Shown: positions 29,243 through 37,870, numbered from the stretch's first letter. The stretch is DNA of 64,000 nt from Paenibacillus nasutitermitis (GCF_014641075.1 NZ_BMHP01000002.1:1054001-1118000), one strand, 5' to 3'. Made by a program: numbers and translations. The notes: generated by a model not told the origin, from the sequence alone.

Positions 29243-29758
29243 TTAAGAATTATTGATCATTTCATTAGACATACGGTCTCCAGATATACGGTCTCCACTG
29301 CCTTCAAGCGAATCCCATCCATTATTGCTAAGCAGTTCAAGCTGCGCTTCCACCAAGGAACGGAATCGGGCACGGTAGATGGAGGCCTGTTTCTTCAGCT
29401 CCTCTACCTCAAGAGATACTTTACGCGATTTGGAGAGGGCCTCGTTAATAATACGGTCCGCATTCTTCTCTGCTTCTTTTACAATCAACTGAGCTTCCTT
29501 CTTGGAATTGCTCTTTACCTCGTCAGCGGCTTCCTGGGCGACGATGATCGTCTTGCTGAGCGTTTCCTCTATATTGGAGAAGTGGTTCAACTTTTCCTGA
29601 AGGGACAAAGATTGATTTTGCATTTCTTTGTTTTCACGGATAAGCGCCTCGTAATCCTTGATCACCTGATCAAGAAATTCATTAACTTCATCTTCGTCGT
29701 ATCCGCGAAGACGTCTGCCGAATTCTTTGTTATGTATGTCCAATGGCGTAAGCGGCAC
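29243..29758 (-). CDS. divIVA: DivIVA cell-pole/septum protein
   Basis: A 171-aa membrane-curvature-sensing scaffold at septa and poles. The lipid-binding N-terminus reads MPLTPLDIHNKEFGRRLRGY and YDEDEVNEFL, followed by long coiled coil to about residue 140. The start is GTG at 29758 with GGGAGGTG five bases upstream, giving the family's exact N-terminus; an upstream TTG lies in the ribosome site. The tail carries a short in-frame duplication, SGDRISGDRMS, from two copies of a roughly 15-base repeat near 29269-29297. It follows the ylm genes as in Bacillus. Confidence 0.95.
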   Translation of the reverse strand: MPLTPLDIHNKEFGRRLRGYDEDEVNEFLDQVIKDYEALIRENKEMQNQSLSLQEKLNHFSNIEETLSKTIIVAQEAADEVKSNSKKEAQLIVKEAEKNADRIINEALSKSRKVSLEVEELKKQASIYRARFRSLVEAQLELLSNNGWDSLEGSGDRISGDRMSNEMINNS

Positions 29759-29905
29759 TGGCGCACCTCCCAAGAGTGTGAAAGAGTTGAAGAACGAAAT
29801 CGTAATCGCATATGAGTAAAAAACGCAGGATATTGCATCGCTTGACTTGCAGCAATAGCCTGACTGATTACTTTCGACATATCGAGCTAAAATCCTGCAA
29901 AGCGG

Positions 29906-30688
29906 TTATATAAATTTGCCGATTCTGACCCTGACTCTGCCTTTCTTGGTCACGCCTTCAACGCCGAGCACCTTAAACCGTCCTAAACCCTGAAAGGAAA
30001 CGACATCCCCATCTTTAAGCAAAGCGGAGGGATCTTCTTCGGACCGCCAATTGACCCGGCAGCGGCCAGCCCTGATCGGGTCCATAATTTTAGAACGGCT
30101 GACCCGGTATACATCGCTGGCAATCCCGTCCAGACGCAAAGAAGCCACCGATAGGCTCTGTTCCTCCAACATCGGCGCAGCAGGCTGCAGAAGAGATAAA
30201 GGAACAATTTCAGTGAGAACGTGAACCCGGTGAACTTGACGCAAATGGATATTGACGTAATCGGCAATTTCCTCTACCACCAAACAATGACAAAACTCCG
30301 GATGGATGTGCAGATCTCCCACCCGGTCGCGTTTAATGCCCAAACCCAGCAGCGCCCCCAGGTAATCCCCGTGGTCCAGCTGTAGATGGCCTCCAGTTCC
30401 GGCCGTAATCTGAACCAGCGCTATGCCTTCCGGCTCATCATCCAATACCCGGTAATCCGGCGCGATGAGCGCCCGTCTGCGCTCAGCCTGCTCGTATCCG
30501 CCCGTCAGCTTAATCTGGATGTCCATCTGCCGATTGGCAAGACTCCATATAATATCGGCTTGCCGGGGATCAAGGAAATCCGTACGTTTCAGCTCGTGGC
30601 CAAAAGCCGCGCGTTCAATCCACTCCGATGCCCGATCGACGAAAGCACGCTCATCCGGATGAAAATGCACATACAGATCTTGTTTCAT
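29906..30688 (-). CDS. ylmH: YlmH S4-domain RNA-binding protein
   Basis: A 260-aa protein with a C-terminal S4 RNA-binding domain (about 180-250: RLDGIASDVYRVSRSKIMDPI, then GDVVSFQGLGRFKV). YlmH family members bind RNA and have been linked to ribosome quality control and cell division in Gram-positives. The N-terminal half holds the family's conserved GYEQAERRRALIAP segment. Its ATG overlaps the ylmG stop as ATGA. After it, arms GCAGGAT / ATCCTGC (29830-29898 region) with a T run on the minus strand may end the ylm transcript, although the loop is long. Confidence 0.92.
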   Translation of the reverse strand: MKQDLYVHFHPDERAFVDRASEWIERAAFGHELKRTDFLDPRQADIIWSLANRQMDIQIKLTGGYEQAERRRALIAPDYRVLDDEPEGIALVQITAGTGGHLQLDHGDYLGALLGLGIKRDRVGDLHIHPEFCHCLVVEEIADYVNIHLRQVHRVHVLTEIVPLSLLQPAAPMLEEQSLSVASLRLDGIASDVYRVSRSKIMDPIRAGRCRVNWRSEEDPSALLKDGDVVSFQGLGRFKVLGVEGVTKKGRVRVRIGKFI

Positions 30689-30957
30689 GGAAAGATCATT
30701 TTAAGGATCGCAATAATCCCGTAGGCCACAAACCGGAGCGCGAACAACGCAACAATTGGGGAAATATCGAGCATTCCGCCAATCGGCGGGATAATCCGTC
30801 TGAAAGGCGCCAAATAAGGTTCTACGATCTTACCCAACAGCTCGCCGATAAAACTTTCGCGCGCGCTTGGAAGCCACGACAAAAGGATATAGCCAATAAT
30901 CAAAAAGTTGTAGATCGTATAAAGGTTCATGACAATGCTCGTTACATTCCAGTCCAA
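30685..30957 (-). CDS. ylmG: YggT-family membrane protein YlmG
   Basis: A 90-aa membrane protein with two hydrophobic segments (IVMNLYTIYNFLIIGYILLSW near 8-28; ISPIVALFALRFVAYGIIAIL near 65-85) and the YggT motif PYLAPFRRIIPPIGG between them. YlmG relatives influence chromosome or nucleoid placement and division; mechanism is unclear. The start is TTG at 30957 with GAGGTGA seven bases upstream. It overlaps ylmH by four bases and follows sepF. Confidence 0.9.
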   Translation of the reverse strand: MDWNVTSIVMNLYTIYNFLIIGYILLSWLPSARESFIGELLGKIVEPYLAPFRRIIPPIGGMLDISPIVALFALRFVAYGIIAILKMIFP

Positions 30958-30964
30958 CTAAAGG

Positions 30965-31417
30965 TCACCTCGATTTTTTATATTCATTCTCTTCAGCCAG
31001 CATATCCGTAATCGATCCTTGAATTTCAACCGTATCCGGCGTGCACAAGAATATATTCGGTCCGATTTTCGAAATGCTTCCATTCAGAGCGTAGATGGTT
31101 CCGCTAAGAAAGTCAACAATCCGCACGGCCAAATCCGTACGTACACGCTGCAGATTGACAACAACAGACCGGCGCGAGCGCAGATGGTCGGCAATATCCT
31201 GAGCCTCGTCATACGATCGGGGCTCGTTCAAAATAACGCGAACATTTTTTTGCGAATGAATGCTAACTACATTATTGCCTTTTGTAGATTGTTTACGTGC
31301 TTCAAACGGAGAAGTTTCAATCTCTTGTTCCTCAAGATTGTCGATTCGTTCACGCTCAACGATTTCCTCTTCTTCCTGCAGCCCGAGAAAACTCATAAAT
31401 TTATTCATGACGCTCAT
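30965..31417 (-). CDS. sepF: Cell division protein SepF
   Basis: A 150-aa FtsZ-binding protein that tethers the Z ring to the membrane. It has an N-terminal amphipathic helix (MSVMNKFMSFLGL), an acidic linker, and a C-terminal DUF552 core from about residue 55 (NVRVILNEPRSYDEAQDIADHL; VDFLSGTIYALNG). ATG at 31417 follows TTAGGAGGA at eight bases. The gap to ylmE upstream holds a three-part repeat, listed separately. Confidence 0.94.
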   Translation of the reverse strand: MSVMNKFMSFLGLQEEEEIVERERIDNLEEQEIETSPFEARKQSTKGNNVVSIHSQKNVRVILNEPRSYDEAQDIADHLRSRRSVVVNLQRVRTDLAVRIVDFLSGTIYALNGSISKIGPNIFLCTPDTVEIQGSITDMLAEENEYKKSR

Positions 31418-31433
31418 TATCCATTCCTCCTAA

Positions 31434-31515
31434 GAGTTTCTGGCGATACTTCCTGGTTTCACACCGAAGCGAGCCAGAAACTCACTTCGAAAGCTTATGC
31501 TGAGTTTCTGGCGAT
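31434..31515. repeat. Three-part repeat between ylmE and sepF (two direct, one inverted)
   Basis: The motif GAGTTTCTGGCGAT occurs at 31434-31447 and 31502-31515, and its complement core GCCAGAAACTC at 31473-31483 lies midway. In RNA the middle copy can pair with either flank, giving two mutually exclusive hairpins just ahead of the sepF ribosome site. Confidence 0.85.
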
Positions 31516-32235
31516 TCAGGTTTTTCCGACAAGGACCGTGCCAAGCCGGAGCCAGGTAGCCCCTTCTTCTACGGCCACTTCAAAATCGTTCGACATGCCC
31601 ATAGATAACCCATTCACAGGCTGACGAAGCACAGCGGAAACATTTAGTTCATCCCGCAGCTGGCGTAAACCGCGAAACACGGGACGGGCCTCCTCCGCTT
31701 CACCCTCCAGAGGCGCCATTGTCATAAGTCCAACCGGCTCGATATGCTTCATCGACGCAAGCTCCTGCGCGAATGCTTGCAGTCCCTCCGGTGCTATGCC
31801 ATGCTTGCTGTCTTCACCGGATACGTTCACCTGTATAAAACAAGGAACAGTTATCCCGAGCTGCTCTGCCCTAAGCTCAATCGCTTTGGCCAGCGAAGAG
31901 CGGTCCAGTGAATGGATATACGTAAATCTCCCGACAACCTCTTTCACCTTATTGGTCTGCAAGGAGCCGATAAAATGCCAGCAGGCTTGTCCCGCAGGCA
32001 CATCTCCAACCGCTTCGCTTCCGTCCCCGCTGATGGCCCGCCATTTGGCAGCGGCATCCTGCCAGCGGTTCTCCCCCAGGTGGACCAGCCCGTGCCGCAG
32101 CACGTCAGCAGTCCGGTCCACACCCACATATTTGGTTACTGCGATTAGCTCAATATCTTGCCGGCTTCTGCCGCTTCGGCTGCAAACTTCGGCAAGCCGC
32201 CGCTCTACCGTTTCAATCCGTTCCGCTAATGTCAT
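31516..32235 (-). CDS. ylmE: YggS/YlmE-family PLP homeostasis protein
   Basis: A 239-aa PLP-binding barrel protein, the family that buffers cellular pyridoxal phosphate. The PLP lysine is Lys35 in IELIAVTKYV; HLGENRWQDA, WHFIGSLQTNK and LSMGMSNDFEVAVEEGATWLRLG are signature motifs. Its start overlaps the ylmD stop as ATGA. It lies between ylmD and sepF as in Bacillus. Confidence 0.93.
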   Translation of the reverse strand: MTLAERIETVERRLAEVCSRSGRSRQDIELIAVTKYVGVDRTADVLRHGLVHLGENRWQDAAAKWRAISGDGSEAVGDVPAGQACWHFIGSLQTNKVKEVVGRFTYIHSLDRSSLAKAIELRAEQLGITVPCFIQVNVSGEDSKHGIAPEGLQAFAQELASMKHIEPVGLMTMAPLEGEAEEARPVFRGLRQLRDELNVSAVLRQPVNGLSMGMSNDFEVAVEEGATWLRLGTVLVGKT

Positions 32236-33095
32236 AACTTGCCTTCACCTCTCATGCCAATCCAGCTGACCATCCGCCCAGTAGCTCCTCCCTCCATACG
32301 ATGGGAAAAGAAGAGTTCTGTGCTGCAGCCAGTACACCATTCAGATAATTCGATAGACATCGGCAAAATTCCTGCTTTTATCATAATCTGTCGGTTGATT
32401 TCTTTCAAGTTGATCCGCGCCCGGCCATTTACGGCGTCATGTATGACCTGCTTCGCATCTGTCCCGAGTGCCTGTTCGAGCTCCCGTACGAGAGGTTCCA
32501 CCCGGCTAAGAACCGTCTGATCGACCTCGTAGCAGCAGTCTCCAATGGACGGGCCGATCGCTGTCTTGATGTCCCCGGCCAAACAGCCATAGCCATCTGC
32601 CATGGCCTCAATCGTGTACCGGGCAATCTCCAGCACGGTGCCTTTCCAGCCCGCATGGGCAAGGGCGATGACGCCCTGCTTCGGATCAAAAAAATATAAC
32701 GGCACACAGTCCGCGTAGAAGGAAGTAAGCAATATATCTTTCTCGTCTGTCATCATCGCATCGGAATCGGCGATAGCCGTTTCCCGGCTCAATCGTCCCT
32801 TCCCTTTATCCTCTGCGCTTACCCGGTAAATATGACGGCCATGAACCTGCTCGGCGCAGGTCCAGCTTTCAAATGGCCACTCCAGCGCGTTCGCAAGCCG
32901 TCTCCGGTTGTCGACCACAGCAGCGGATTCATCACCGACATGCAGCCCGCAGTTCAAGGATGTCCACGGCTCATGGCTAGTCCCGCCAAGCCTGCTTGTG
33001 AAACCCGCCGTCAAACCGGCATCATGCTCCGACCACTGCGGCAATAAAAAAAGCGAAGGCCCCTTCGCTGAATCTTCCCTTTTAAATGTTTCCAT
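32232..33095 (-). CDS. ylmD: PgeF/YlmD-family multicopper-like (laccase-domain) protein
   Basis: A 287-aa protein of the DUF152 family (YlmD, YfiH, PgeF), described as a polyphenol oxidase or purine nucleoside phosphorylase-like enzyme and in E. coli as a peptidoglycan-editing factor. The metal-site motifs CAEQVHG, SFYADCVP and ALAHAGWKGT are present, and the protein ends with the HRMEGGATGRMVSWI block. ATG at 33095 follows GGGGTGAG. A 91-base gap separates it from ylmC, where an ATGA-overlapping ORF of about 59 codons can be read (see findings). Confidence 0.92.
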   Translation of the reverse strand: METFKREDSAKGPSLFLLPQWSEHDAGLTAGFTSRLGGTSHEPWTSLNCGLHVGDESAAVVDNRRRLANALEWPFESWTCAEQVHGRHIYRVSAEDKGKGRLSRETAIADSDAMMTDEKDILLTSFYADCVPLYFFDPKQGVIALAHAGWKGTVLEIARYTIEAMADGYGCLAGDIKTAIGPSIGDCCYEVDQTVLSRVEPLVRELEQALGTDAKQVIHDAVNGRARINLKEINRQIMIKAGILPMSIELSEWCTGCSTELFFSHRMEGGATGRMVSWIGMRGEGKL

Positions 33096-33186
33096 ATTCG
33101 CTCACCCCGTAACAGTTTACCATAGGGGCGGCCGCTCATGCGAGCGGTGTTATCCGCCCGCGCAGCCAGCAAGCGTGCTTTTTCAC

Positions 33187-33465
33187 TCATCTGGATCCAT
33201 TGTCGTCGTCTTCATTCTTGTATACCTTGGCATCATCCATTCGGACAAGCACAACATCCGTCCCGATCTTCACGATATTGCGCCAGGGAATGACAACATC
33301 CGTTCCGCCGCCGCCGAACATGCCGAAGAACTTGGTGTAACTCGGCACCACAATGGAATCGATCCGGCCATGCCGCAGGTCCAGCTCCAAATCACTCACT
33401 TGACCCAGTTTACGGCCGTCAACGATATTAATGACATCCTTCGTTTGAAAATCAGATATTTTCAT
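33187..33465 (-). CDS. ylmC: YlmC/YmxH-family PRC-barrel protein
   Basis: A 92-aa sporulation-associated PRC-barrel protein. MKISDFQTKDVINIVDGRKLGQ and DLELDLRHGRIDSIVVP are typical of the YlmC/YmxH family, which is small, soluble, and of unknown biochemical role. The ribosome site is weak (GGTGAG). It is the first ylm gene after sigG, about 190 bases downstream of the sigG terminator, and has a probable promoter of its own at 33541-33570. Confidence 0.9.
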   Translation of the reverse strand: MKISDFQTKDVINIVDGRKLGQVSDLELDLRHGRIDSIVVPSYTKFFGMFGGGGTDVVIPWRNIVKIGTDVVLVRMDDAKVYKNEDDDNGSR

Positions 33466-33540
33466 TTCGGACTCACCACGTTTCCGCAGATGTTAGGCAT
33501 GCAGACAGCAGCTTTATTGGGGCTTCGCCTACACATTATT

Positions 33541-33570
33541 ACTATATGTAAGCAAAAATTAAAATGTCCA
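33541..33570 (-). promoter_or_regulatory. Possible sigma-A promoter of the ylm operon
   Basis: Minus strand: TGGACA at 33565-33570 and TATAGT at 33541-33546 with an 18-base spacer. It sits between the sigG terminator and ylmC, where a vegetative promoter would be needed to drive sepF and the other division genes. Confidence 0.5.
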
Positions 33571-33630
33571 TATTTCCATGAAAAACTTGTCCTGCTTCCG
33601 GTAGTGCGAGTCGGGAACAGCCATAAAGCA

Positions 33631-33660
33631 TAAAAAAACGGCGCAAGGCGCGCCGTTTCA
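33631..33660 (-). terminator. Terminator after sigG
   Basis: Minus strand: AAACGGCG / CGCCGTTT arms then seven T residues, overlapping the sigG stop codon. It should isolate sigG transcription from the ylm genes. Confidence 0.88.
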
Positions 33661-34440
33661 GGTTTTAACATGCTTTTGCATTTGCTGAATAGCTGATTTT
33701 TCAAGCCGTGAAACCTGTGCCTGCGAGATGCCGATCTCATCGGCAACCTCCATCTGGGTCTTTCCTTCGAAAAACCGCATCGATAAGATCATTTTTTCCC
33801 GTTCATTGAGTTTATGCATCGCTTCGCGAAGCGCAATTTCCTCGATCCACGAGACATCCTTGTTCTTGTCGTCGCTGATTTGATCCATCACATAGATCGG
33901 GTCTCCCCCATCGTGATAGATCGGTTCAAATAAGGATACGGGATCCTGAATGGCATCAAGGGCAAATACGACTTCTTCCTTGGGCACATTCAACGCCTCG
34001 GAAATTTCCATAATAGTCGGTTCCCTCGAATTCTGATTGGTCAGTGTATCCCGGACCTGGAGTGCCTTATAGGCAATATCCCGCAAGCTTCGCGAGACCC
34101 GTATCGGGTTGTTGTCCCTCAAATAACGACGAATTTCTCCGATAATCATCGGCACGGCGTAGGTGGAAAACTTCACATTCTGACCAAGGTCAAAATTATC
34201 GATGGCCTTCATGAGACCAATGCAGCCGACTTGAAATAAATCATCAACGAACTCCCCACGATTATTAAATCGTTGTATGACACTGAGTACCAGTCTAAGG
34301 TTGCCGTTGACCAATTTCTCTCTTGCTGCCCATTCATTCTGTGTTTGCAAAGCCGTGAAAAGTTCCCGCATTTCGACATTGGTAAGGACAGGTAGCTTTG
34401 CGGTATCCACACCACAAATCTCGACTTTGTTTCGGGTCAA
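33658..34440 (-). CDS. sigG: RNA polymerase sigma-G factor
   Basis: A 260-aa late forespore sigma factor, same length as B. subtilis SigG. Region 2 includes NLRLVLSVIQRFNNRGEFVDDLFQ and GCIGLMKAIDNFD; region 4 ends with EKMILSMRFFEGKTQ and the helix-turn-helix ADEIGISQAQVSRLEKSA. The TTG start at 34440 follows GGGAGGT at seven bases. Unlike Bacillus, it is not adjacent to sigE: about 3.9 kb with a GntR/ABC module and a repeat element lies between. Confidence 0.96.
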   Translation of the reverse strand: MTRNKVEICGVDTAKLPVLTNVEMRELFTALQTQNEWAAREKLVNGNLRLVLSVIQRFNNRGEFVDDLFQVGCIGLMKAIDNFDLGQNVKFSTYAVPMIIGEIRRYLRDNNPIRVSRSLRDIAYKALQVRDTLTNQNSREPTIMEISEALNVPKEEVVFALDAIQDPVSLFEPIYHDGGDPIYVMDQISDDKNKDVSWIEEIALREAMHKLNEREKMILSMRFFEGKTQMEVADEIGISQAQVSRLEKSAIQQMQKHVKT

Positions 34441-34585
34441 CGTAATTACCTCCCAAGGAGAAACATTAATCTACAGTATCTCCTCGGGTCTCCAATTTAT
34501 TCCCCTAAACATGAATCGATATGGCTTTAGTCCGATCCGGAGCCCTCAATTCCGCAGCCCGGTTGGGCTGCCGGGAAGAGGAAGA

Positions 34586-35830
34586 TTATTCCGTTATAAT
34601 GGGATTGCCCGGACTTAGACGCTTCAGCAGACGTTCACGCTCGGCAGGCGATCCTTCCACGCTGATTGCTCCCTTGTACAGAATGTTTCCTCCGCTTCGG
34701 TCAAGGATCGCTATGCCGGGTTGACCGCCGATATCCATCGAAATATACAGCTTGTTCTTAGAAAGCAAGACGTTATTCACGGATTGGGTCCCGAGCTCCT
34801 TCAAGGTCAGGAGCGTTTCGCTTGCGGTATTGTCAACCAGACGGTACACGAAGATATGTAAACCTAATTGATCAACGAATGTCCGCACGAGTTCCGTTTC
34901 GTCCATATATAGAGATAAGTTGCCCTCTTCTTTAAAAACTTCAGTTTCATGAAGGGGGAGCGGCTTTAATTGTCCGGCTGCCAGATCATAGACCTTTCTA
35001 TTTTCGCTCTTTGCTATCCATGAATAAGAATCCTGATCGTTCTCAGTTTTTGTGAATTCCTGAAACCTGTATACGACATGGGAGCTGGGAGCCAATGGAT
35101 CAATGGCGGGAACAACAGACATTTCAAGTCGTTTTCCATTTTCCCGATTATTCTCGCTGGGTGCTGACAAAAGTTCATCTGAACCGGTTAGTTTCCCGCT
35201 TTTCTCATCGATGGAATAAAGATGGATGGTACGCAGGTCTTCCGAATGGCTTGCCCCCGGCTGCAGCAGGTTTGTAGTGAAAATTTTAAATTGTCCGTTA
35301 ACCATCTGGACATCGTCCACATGAATCCAAAACAAATTCCGGGCTTCCTTCCCAGTCACTGGTACGTCAAGGCTGCGCGTCTCTTCCGCTTTCTTATCCC
35401 AGATGGAAAGATTAATGCGGAAATTGTAGCTGCCTTTTGTATTGCTGTAATCATAGGGAGTGCTGGCATAAACAATCAGATCGTCATTCTCATAAAAACT
35501 GTTTGGATCATAGCGTCCTGGGAGGAACTGCCGATGGGACGAAATGATCGAATTGAAATGTTTGGAATAACTGGTATGCATGTAGAATTGGTCCAGGAAG
35601 CTTTTATCACTATCATACTTGCTGCCTTCTATACCAACCTTCATTCGTTCCGTATATAACCCCGCTCGATAAAATCCCTCCAGCATAAGACCTTCAGCCG
35701 CCTGCTCGTCCCCCTGAAGCTTCATCAATCGATACTGGGGAAGATCGTTATCCGCAGCTTGCACGTAATAAGTGCCGATCGAGACAATGATTAAAATAAG
35801 AAGCAGTGCTGATAATCCGTATCGTTTCAA
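34586..35830 (-). CDS. Exported protein of unknown function in Ytr-like module
   Basis: A 414-aa protein with an N-terminal signal or anchor (KRYGLSALLLILIIVSIGTYYVQA). No Cys follows, so it is not a typical lipoprotein. The rest is rich in beta strand and could form a propeller-like or repeated-strand fold (for example YSWIAKSENRKVYDLAAGQL, QPGIAILDRSGGNILYKGAI). I do not recognise it. The TTG start has AGGAGG nine bases upstream. It lies directly after the permease gene of a GntR-controlled ABC cassette and is probably its extracytoplasmic part. Confidence 0.75.
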   Translation of the reverse strand: MKRYGLSALLLILIIVSIGTYYVQAADNDLPQYRLMKLQGDEQAAEGLMLEGFYRAGLYTERMKVGIEGSKYDSDKSFLDQFYMHTSYSKHFNSIISSHRQFLPGRYDPNSFYENDDLIVYASTPYDYSNTKGSYNFRINLSIWDKKAEETRSLDVPVTGKEARNLFWIHVDDVQMVNGQFKIFTTNLLQPGASHSEDLRTIHLYSIDEKSGKLTGSDELLSAPSENNRENGKRLEMSVVPAIDPLAPSSHVVYRFQEFTKTENDQDSYSWIAKSENRKVYDLAAGQLKPLPLHETEVFKEEGNLSLYMDETELVRTFVDQLGLHIFVYRLVDNTASETLLTLKELGTQSVNNVLLSKNKLYISMDIGGQPGIAILDRSGGNILYKGAISVEGSPAERERLLKRLSPGNPIITE

Positions 35831-35849
35831 CGTTTATATCCTCCTCTTG

Positions 35850-36683
35850 TCACACAGACACTTTCTTCTTGATCAGAAACATCCCGGTCCATATCGACAT
35901 GACGCCAACAATCAACCCCAACGCCAGCTCCATCATGAAGATTTCCATCGGATACAGGTGACTTTCAATTGAATCCCATATCAGGAATGGCGAGATTACG
36001 ATAAGGACACATAATCCCGCGAAACCGATCCCTCCGGCCAGACCTTTCCAACGATAGCTGCGTTCGATCAGGATCGAGGTGAATAGAATACTCACAGCAA
36101 GCAGTCCTGTTCCATAATAAATCACAAAAGCCATGAACGTTGAAGGAAGCAACAATTGCAGGATATAATCGGATCGGATATAGTCCATGGTTGACACGGT
36201 ATCTCTTAATTCCTCAGGCACAAGGGCATGAAAAAAAGTGATTTCCAGCGGCAGCAGCGCTAATTGATAGGCTACCATCCCCAATACCAATACGATTATG
36301 GCGCTTAGTTTCGCGAAATATATGGAATAACGCGGTCCCGGAAGCATCAGCAGACGGTAAATGAAAGAGTTCATAAACAACCAATCCCGATACCAGATTC
36401 CAAATATATAAAGCAGCAGAACAGACGCACAGAGAAATGCAGGAATCATATAAAACATGCTCTGGGACATAACGTCGGCAAAGTTCACCTTACCCATAGG
36501 ATAGAGAACACCAGGACCGGCATTGAGATTTAGACCATTGAATGCTGCTGCTTCATTTGTAATTTCTCTGGCTTTCATCCACACGATTGCAAACTGGGCC
36601 AGCAGCACAAAAGAAAATAGACTGATATAGATTTTGCTGAATCGTGACAGTTCCATATGAACCAGCTTCAAATAATGGATCAC
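35850..36683 (-). CDS. Membrane permease of Ytr-like ABC module
   Basis: A 277-aa protein with about six membrane segments (ISLFSFVLLAQFAIVW near 19-34, FYMIPAFLCASVLLLYIFGIW near 77-97, others near 125, 180, 215 and 250). No strong family motif is visible to me; context makes it the membrane part of the ABC system whose ATPase precedes it. Its start overlaps the ATPase stop by four bases. Confidence 0.8.
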   Translation of the reverse strand: MIHYLKLVHMELSRFSKIYISLFSFVLLAQFAIVWMKAREITNEAAAFNGLNLNAGPGVLYPMGKVNFADVMSQSMFYMIPAFLCASVLLLYIFGIWYRDWLFMNSFIYRLLMLPGPRYSIYFAKLSAIIVLVLGMVAYQLALLPLEITFFHALVPEELRDTVSTMDYIRSDYILQLLLPSTFMAFVIYYGTGLLAVSILFTSILIERSYRWKGLAGGIGFAGLCVLIVISPFLIWDSIESHLYPMEIFMMELALGLIVGVMSIWTGMFLIKKKVSV

Positions 36684-37369
36684 GGGCGATACACCTCTCT
36701 CATCACATCAATTACCGATTTCCCTTCCTCCTGCCGCATAATTTCACAATCGAATTCCTTTAGAACGCTCCCCTGATCCATTAATACCGCCTTATCCAGC
36801 AAATGCTCGATATCATTGATTTCATGCGTCGTAATGATGACACCGCGATCTTCAATCAATTCACTCGTTAAGATGGAGGCAATCTGTTCGCGGCTGAACA
36901 TATCGATGCCGGAGAACGGCTCATCCATCAAAATATAGTCAGAATCCATGGCCAGGCCGAGTAGGAGGTTGAGCTTGGCGGCATTGCCTTTGGACATTTC
37001 ACCTACCTTGTCCTCCTCCTTCAGCTTGAAGAAAGCCAGCAGATCGATCGCACGCACCGGGTTCCAGTTGCGGTAGAAATCCTGCATGAACCGCATGCAT
37101 GCCAGTACCGTCATTCCGCGGGGCATGATTATCGCATCGGGAACGAAAGTGATCCGCTCATATAGGCGTGGATGCAAGGGTTGTTCATCAATATGTATCC
37201 TCCCTTTATCAATGGGGATAAGACCCATAATCGCTTTGAGGACAGTCGACTTGCCGACTCCGTTTATACCGATAAGACAGGTGATTTGACCTTTCTCGGC
37301 TGTGAACGAAACGTCGGAAAGCACTTTTTTGCGGCCATATGTTTTCTTTATAGCTTTCACTTCAATCAT
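36680..37369 (-). CDS. ABC transporter ATPase of Ytr-like module
   Basis: A 229-aa ATPase with Walker A GINGVGKS at 34-41, variant signature MSKGNAAKLNLLLGL, and Walker B YILMDEPFSGID, followed by TTHEINDIEHLL with the switch His. The weak signature (SKGNAAK) is common among YtrB and bacitracin-type exporters. ATG at 37369 has GAGGAGG ten bases upstream and begins five bases after the GntR gene ends; a TTG at 37378 is too close to that site. Confidence 0.87.
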   Translation of the reverse strand: MIEVKAIKKTYGRKKVLSDVSFTAEKGQITCLIGINGVGKSTVLKAIMGLIPIDKGRIHIDEQPLHPRLYERITFVPDAIIMPRGMTVLACMRFMQDFYRNWNPVRAIDLLAFFKLKEEDKVGEMSKGNAAKLNLLLGLAMDSDYILMDEPFSGIDMFSREQIASILTSELIEDRGVIITTHEINDIEHLLDKAVLMDQGSVLKEFDCEIMRQEEGKSVIDVMREVYRP

Positions 37370-37374
37370 AGTGG

Positions 37375-37779
37375 TCAATCCTCCTCTCCGGTCTCTTCGC
37401 GACCGCTCATATATTGCTGCCTTACAGCATCCAGCAGTTCCTCGACAGGCATGTCGATCTTGCGGATGGAGTCGATAAAAGCGGCTACCGCCTCCTGAAT
37501 CAGCTCACTGCGGATGGAGCTTATCAACTGCTCATTATGGGTAATTCTGCTCGGGGAATTGCCTTCTGTTAGGATCAAGCTCTGGTCCTCCATTTCCTTA
37601 TAAGCTTTCTGGGCGGTATTGGGATTTATTTTGAGCAGACCGGCAATCTCTCTGCGCGAGGGTATGACATCGCCCGCTGCAAGCCTGCCTGTCGCAAGCT
37701 CCTCCTTGAAGTAGCGTACAACCTGCAGATAGACCGGATCGCGATTATTAAACCTCATGTTGATTTGTCCGTCATCCAC
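37375..37779 (-). CDS. GntR-family regulator, YtrA subfamily
   Basis: A 134-aa repressor-type protein. The winged helix-turn-helix spans about residues 8-75 (DPVYLQVVRYFKEELATGRL, GDVIPSRREIAGLLKINPNTAQKAYKEME) and is followed by a short C-terminal helix pair as in YtrA rather than a large effector domain. The GTG start at 37779 has AGAGGTTG eight bases upstream. It is the first gene of the module and probably binds the inverted repeat at 37828-37842 to control itself. YtrA relatives respond to cell-wall-active antibiotics; that response here is inference. Confidence 0.88.
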   Translation of the reverse strand: MDDGQINMRFNNRDPVYLQVVRYFKEELATGRLAAGDVIPSRREIAGLLKINPNTAQKAYKEMEDQSLILTEGNSPSRITHNEQLISSIRSELIQEAVAAFIDSIRKIDMPVEELLDAVRQQYMSGREETGEED

Positions 37780-37827
37780 GTTTCCATCAACCTCTCTCCT
37801 ATTTTCGTGTATGTACTAAGTGGTTCA

Positions 37828-37870
37828 TACACTATATGTGTACTATACGAGTAATACACATCCATGTCAA
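37828..37870 (-). promoter_or_regulatory. Promoter and probable operator of the GntR/ABC module
   Basis: Minus strand: -35 TTGACA at 37865-37870, 17-base spacer, -10 TATAGT at 37842-37847. An inverted repeat TACAC-N5-GTGTA at 37828-37842 touches the -10 on the downstream side, a suitable place for the GntR regulator to block RNA polymerase. Confidence 0.78.

Noticed and set aside
29662..29880. 72-codon minus-strand frame overlapping the start of divIVA
   Set aside because: The ribosome site is weak and most of the frame lies out of frame within divIVA, despite a protein-like first 20 residues.
34544..34575. Terminator downstream of the 414-aa exported protein gene
   Set aside because: The CGGCAGCCC / GGGCTGCGG hairpin is present but no T run follows, so it is only a hairpin.
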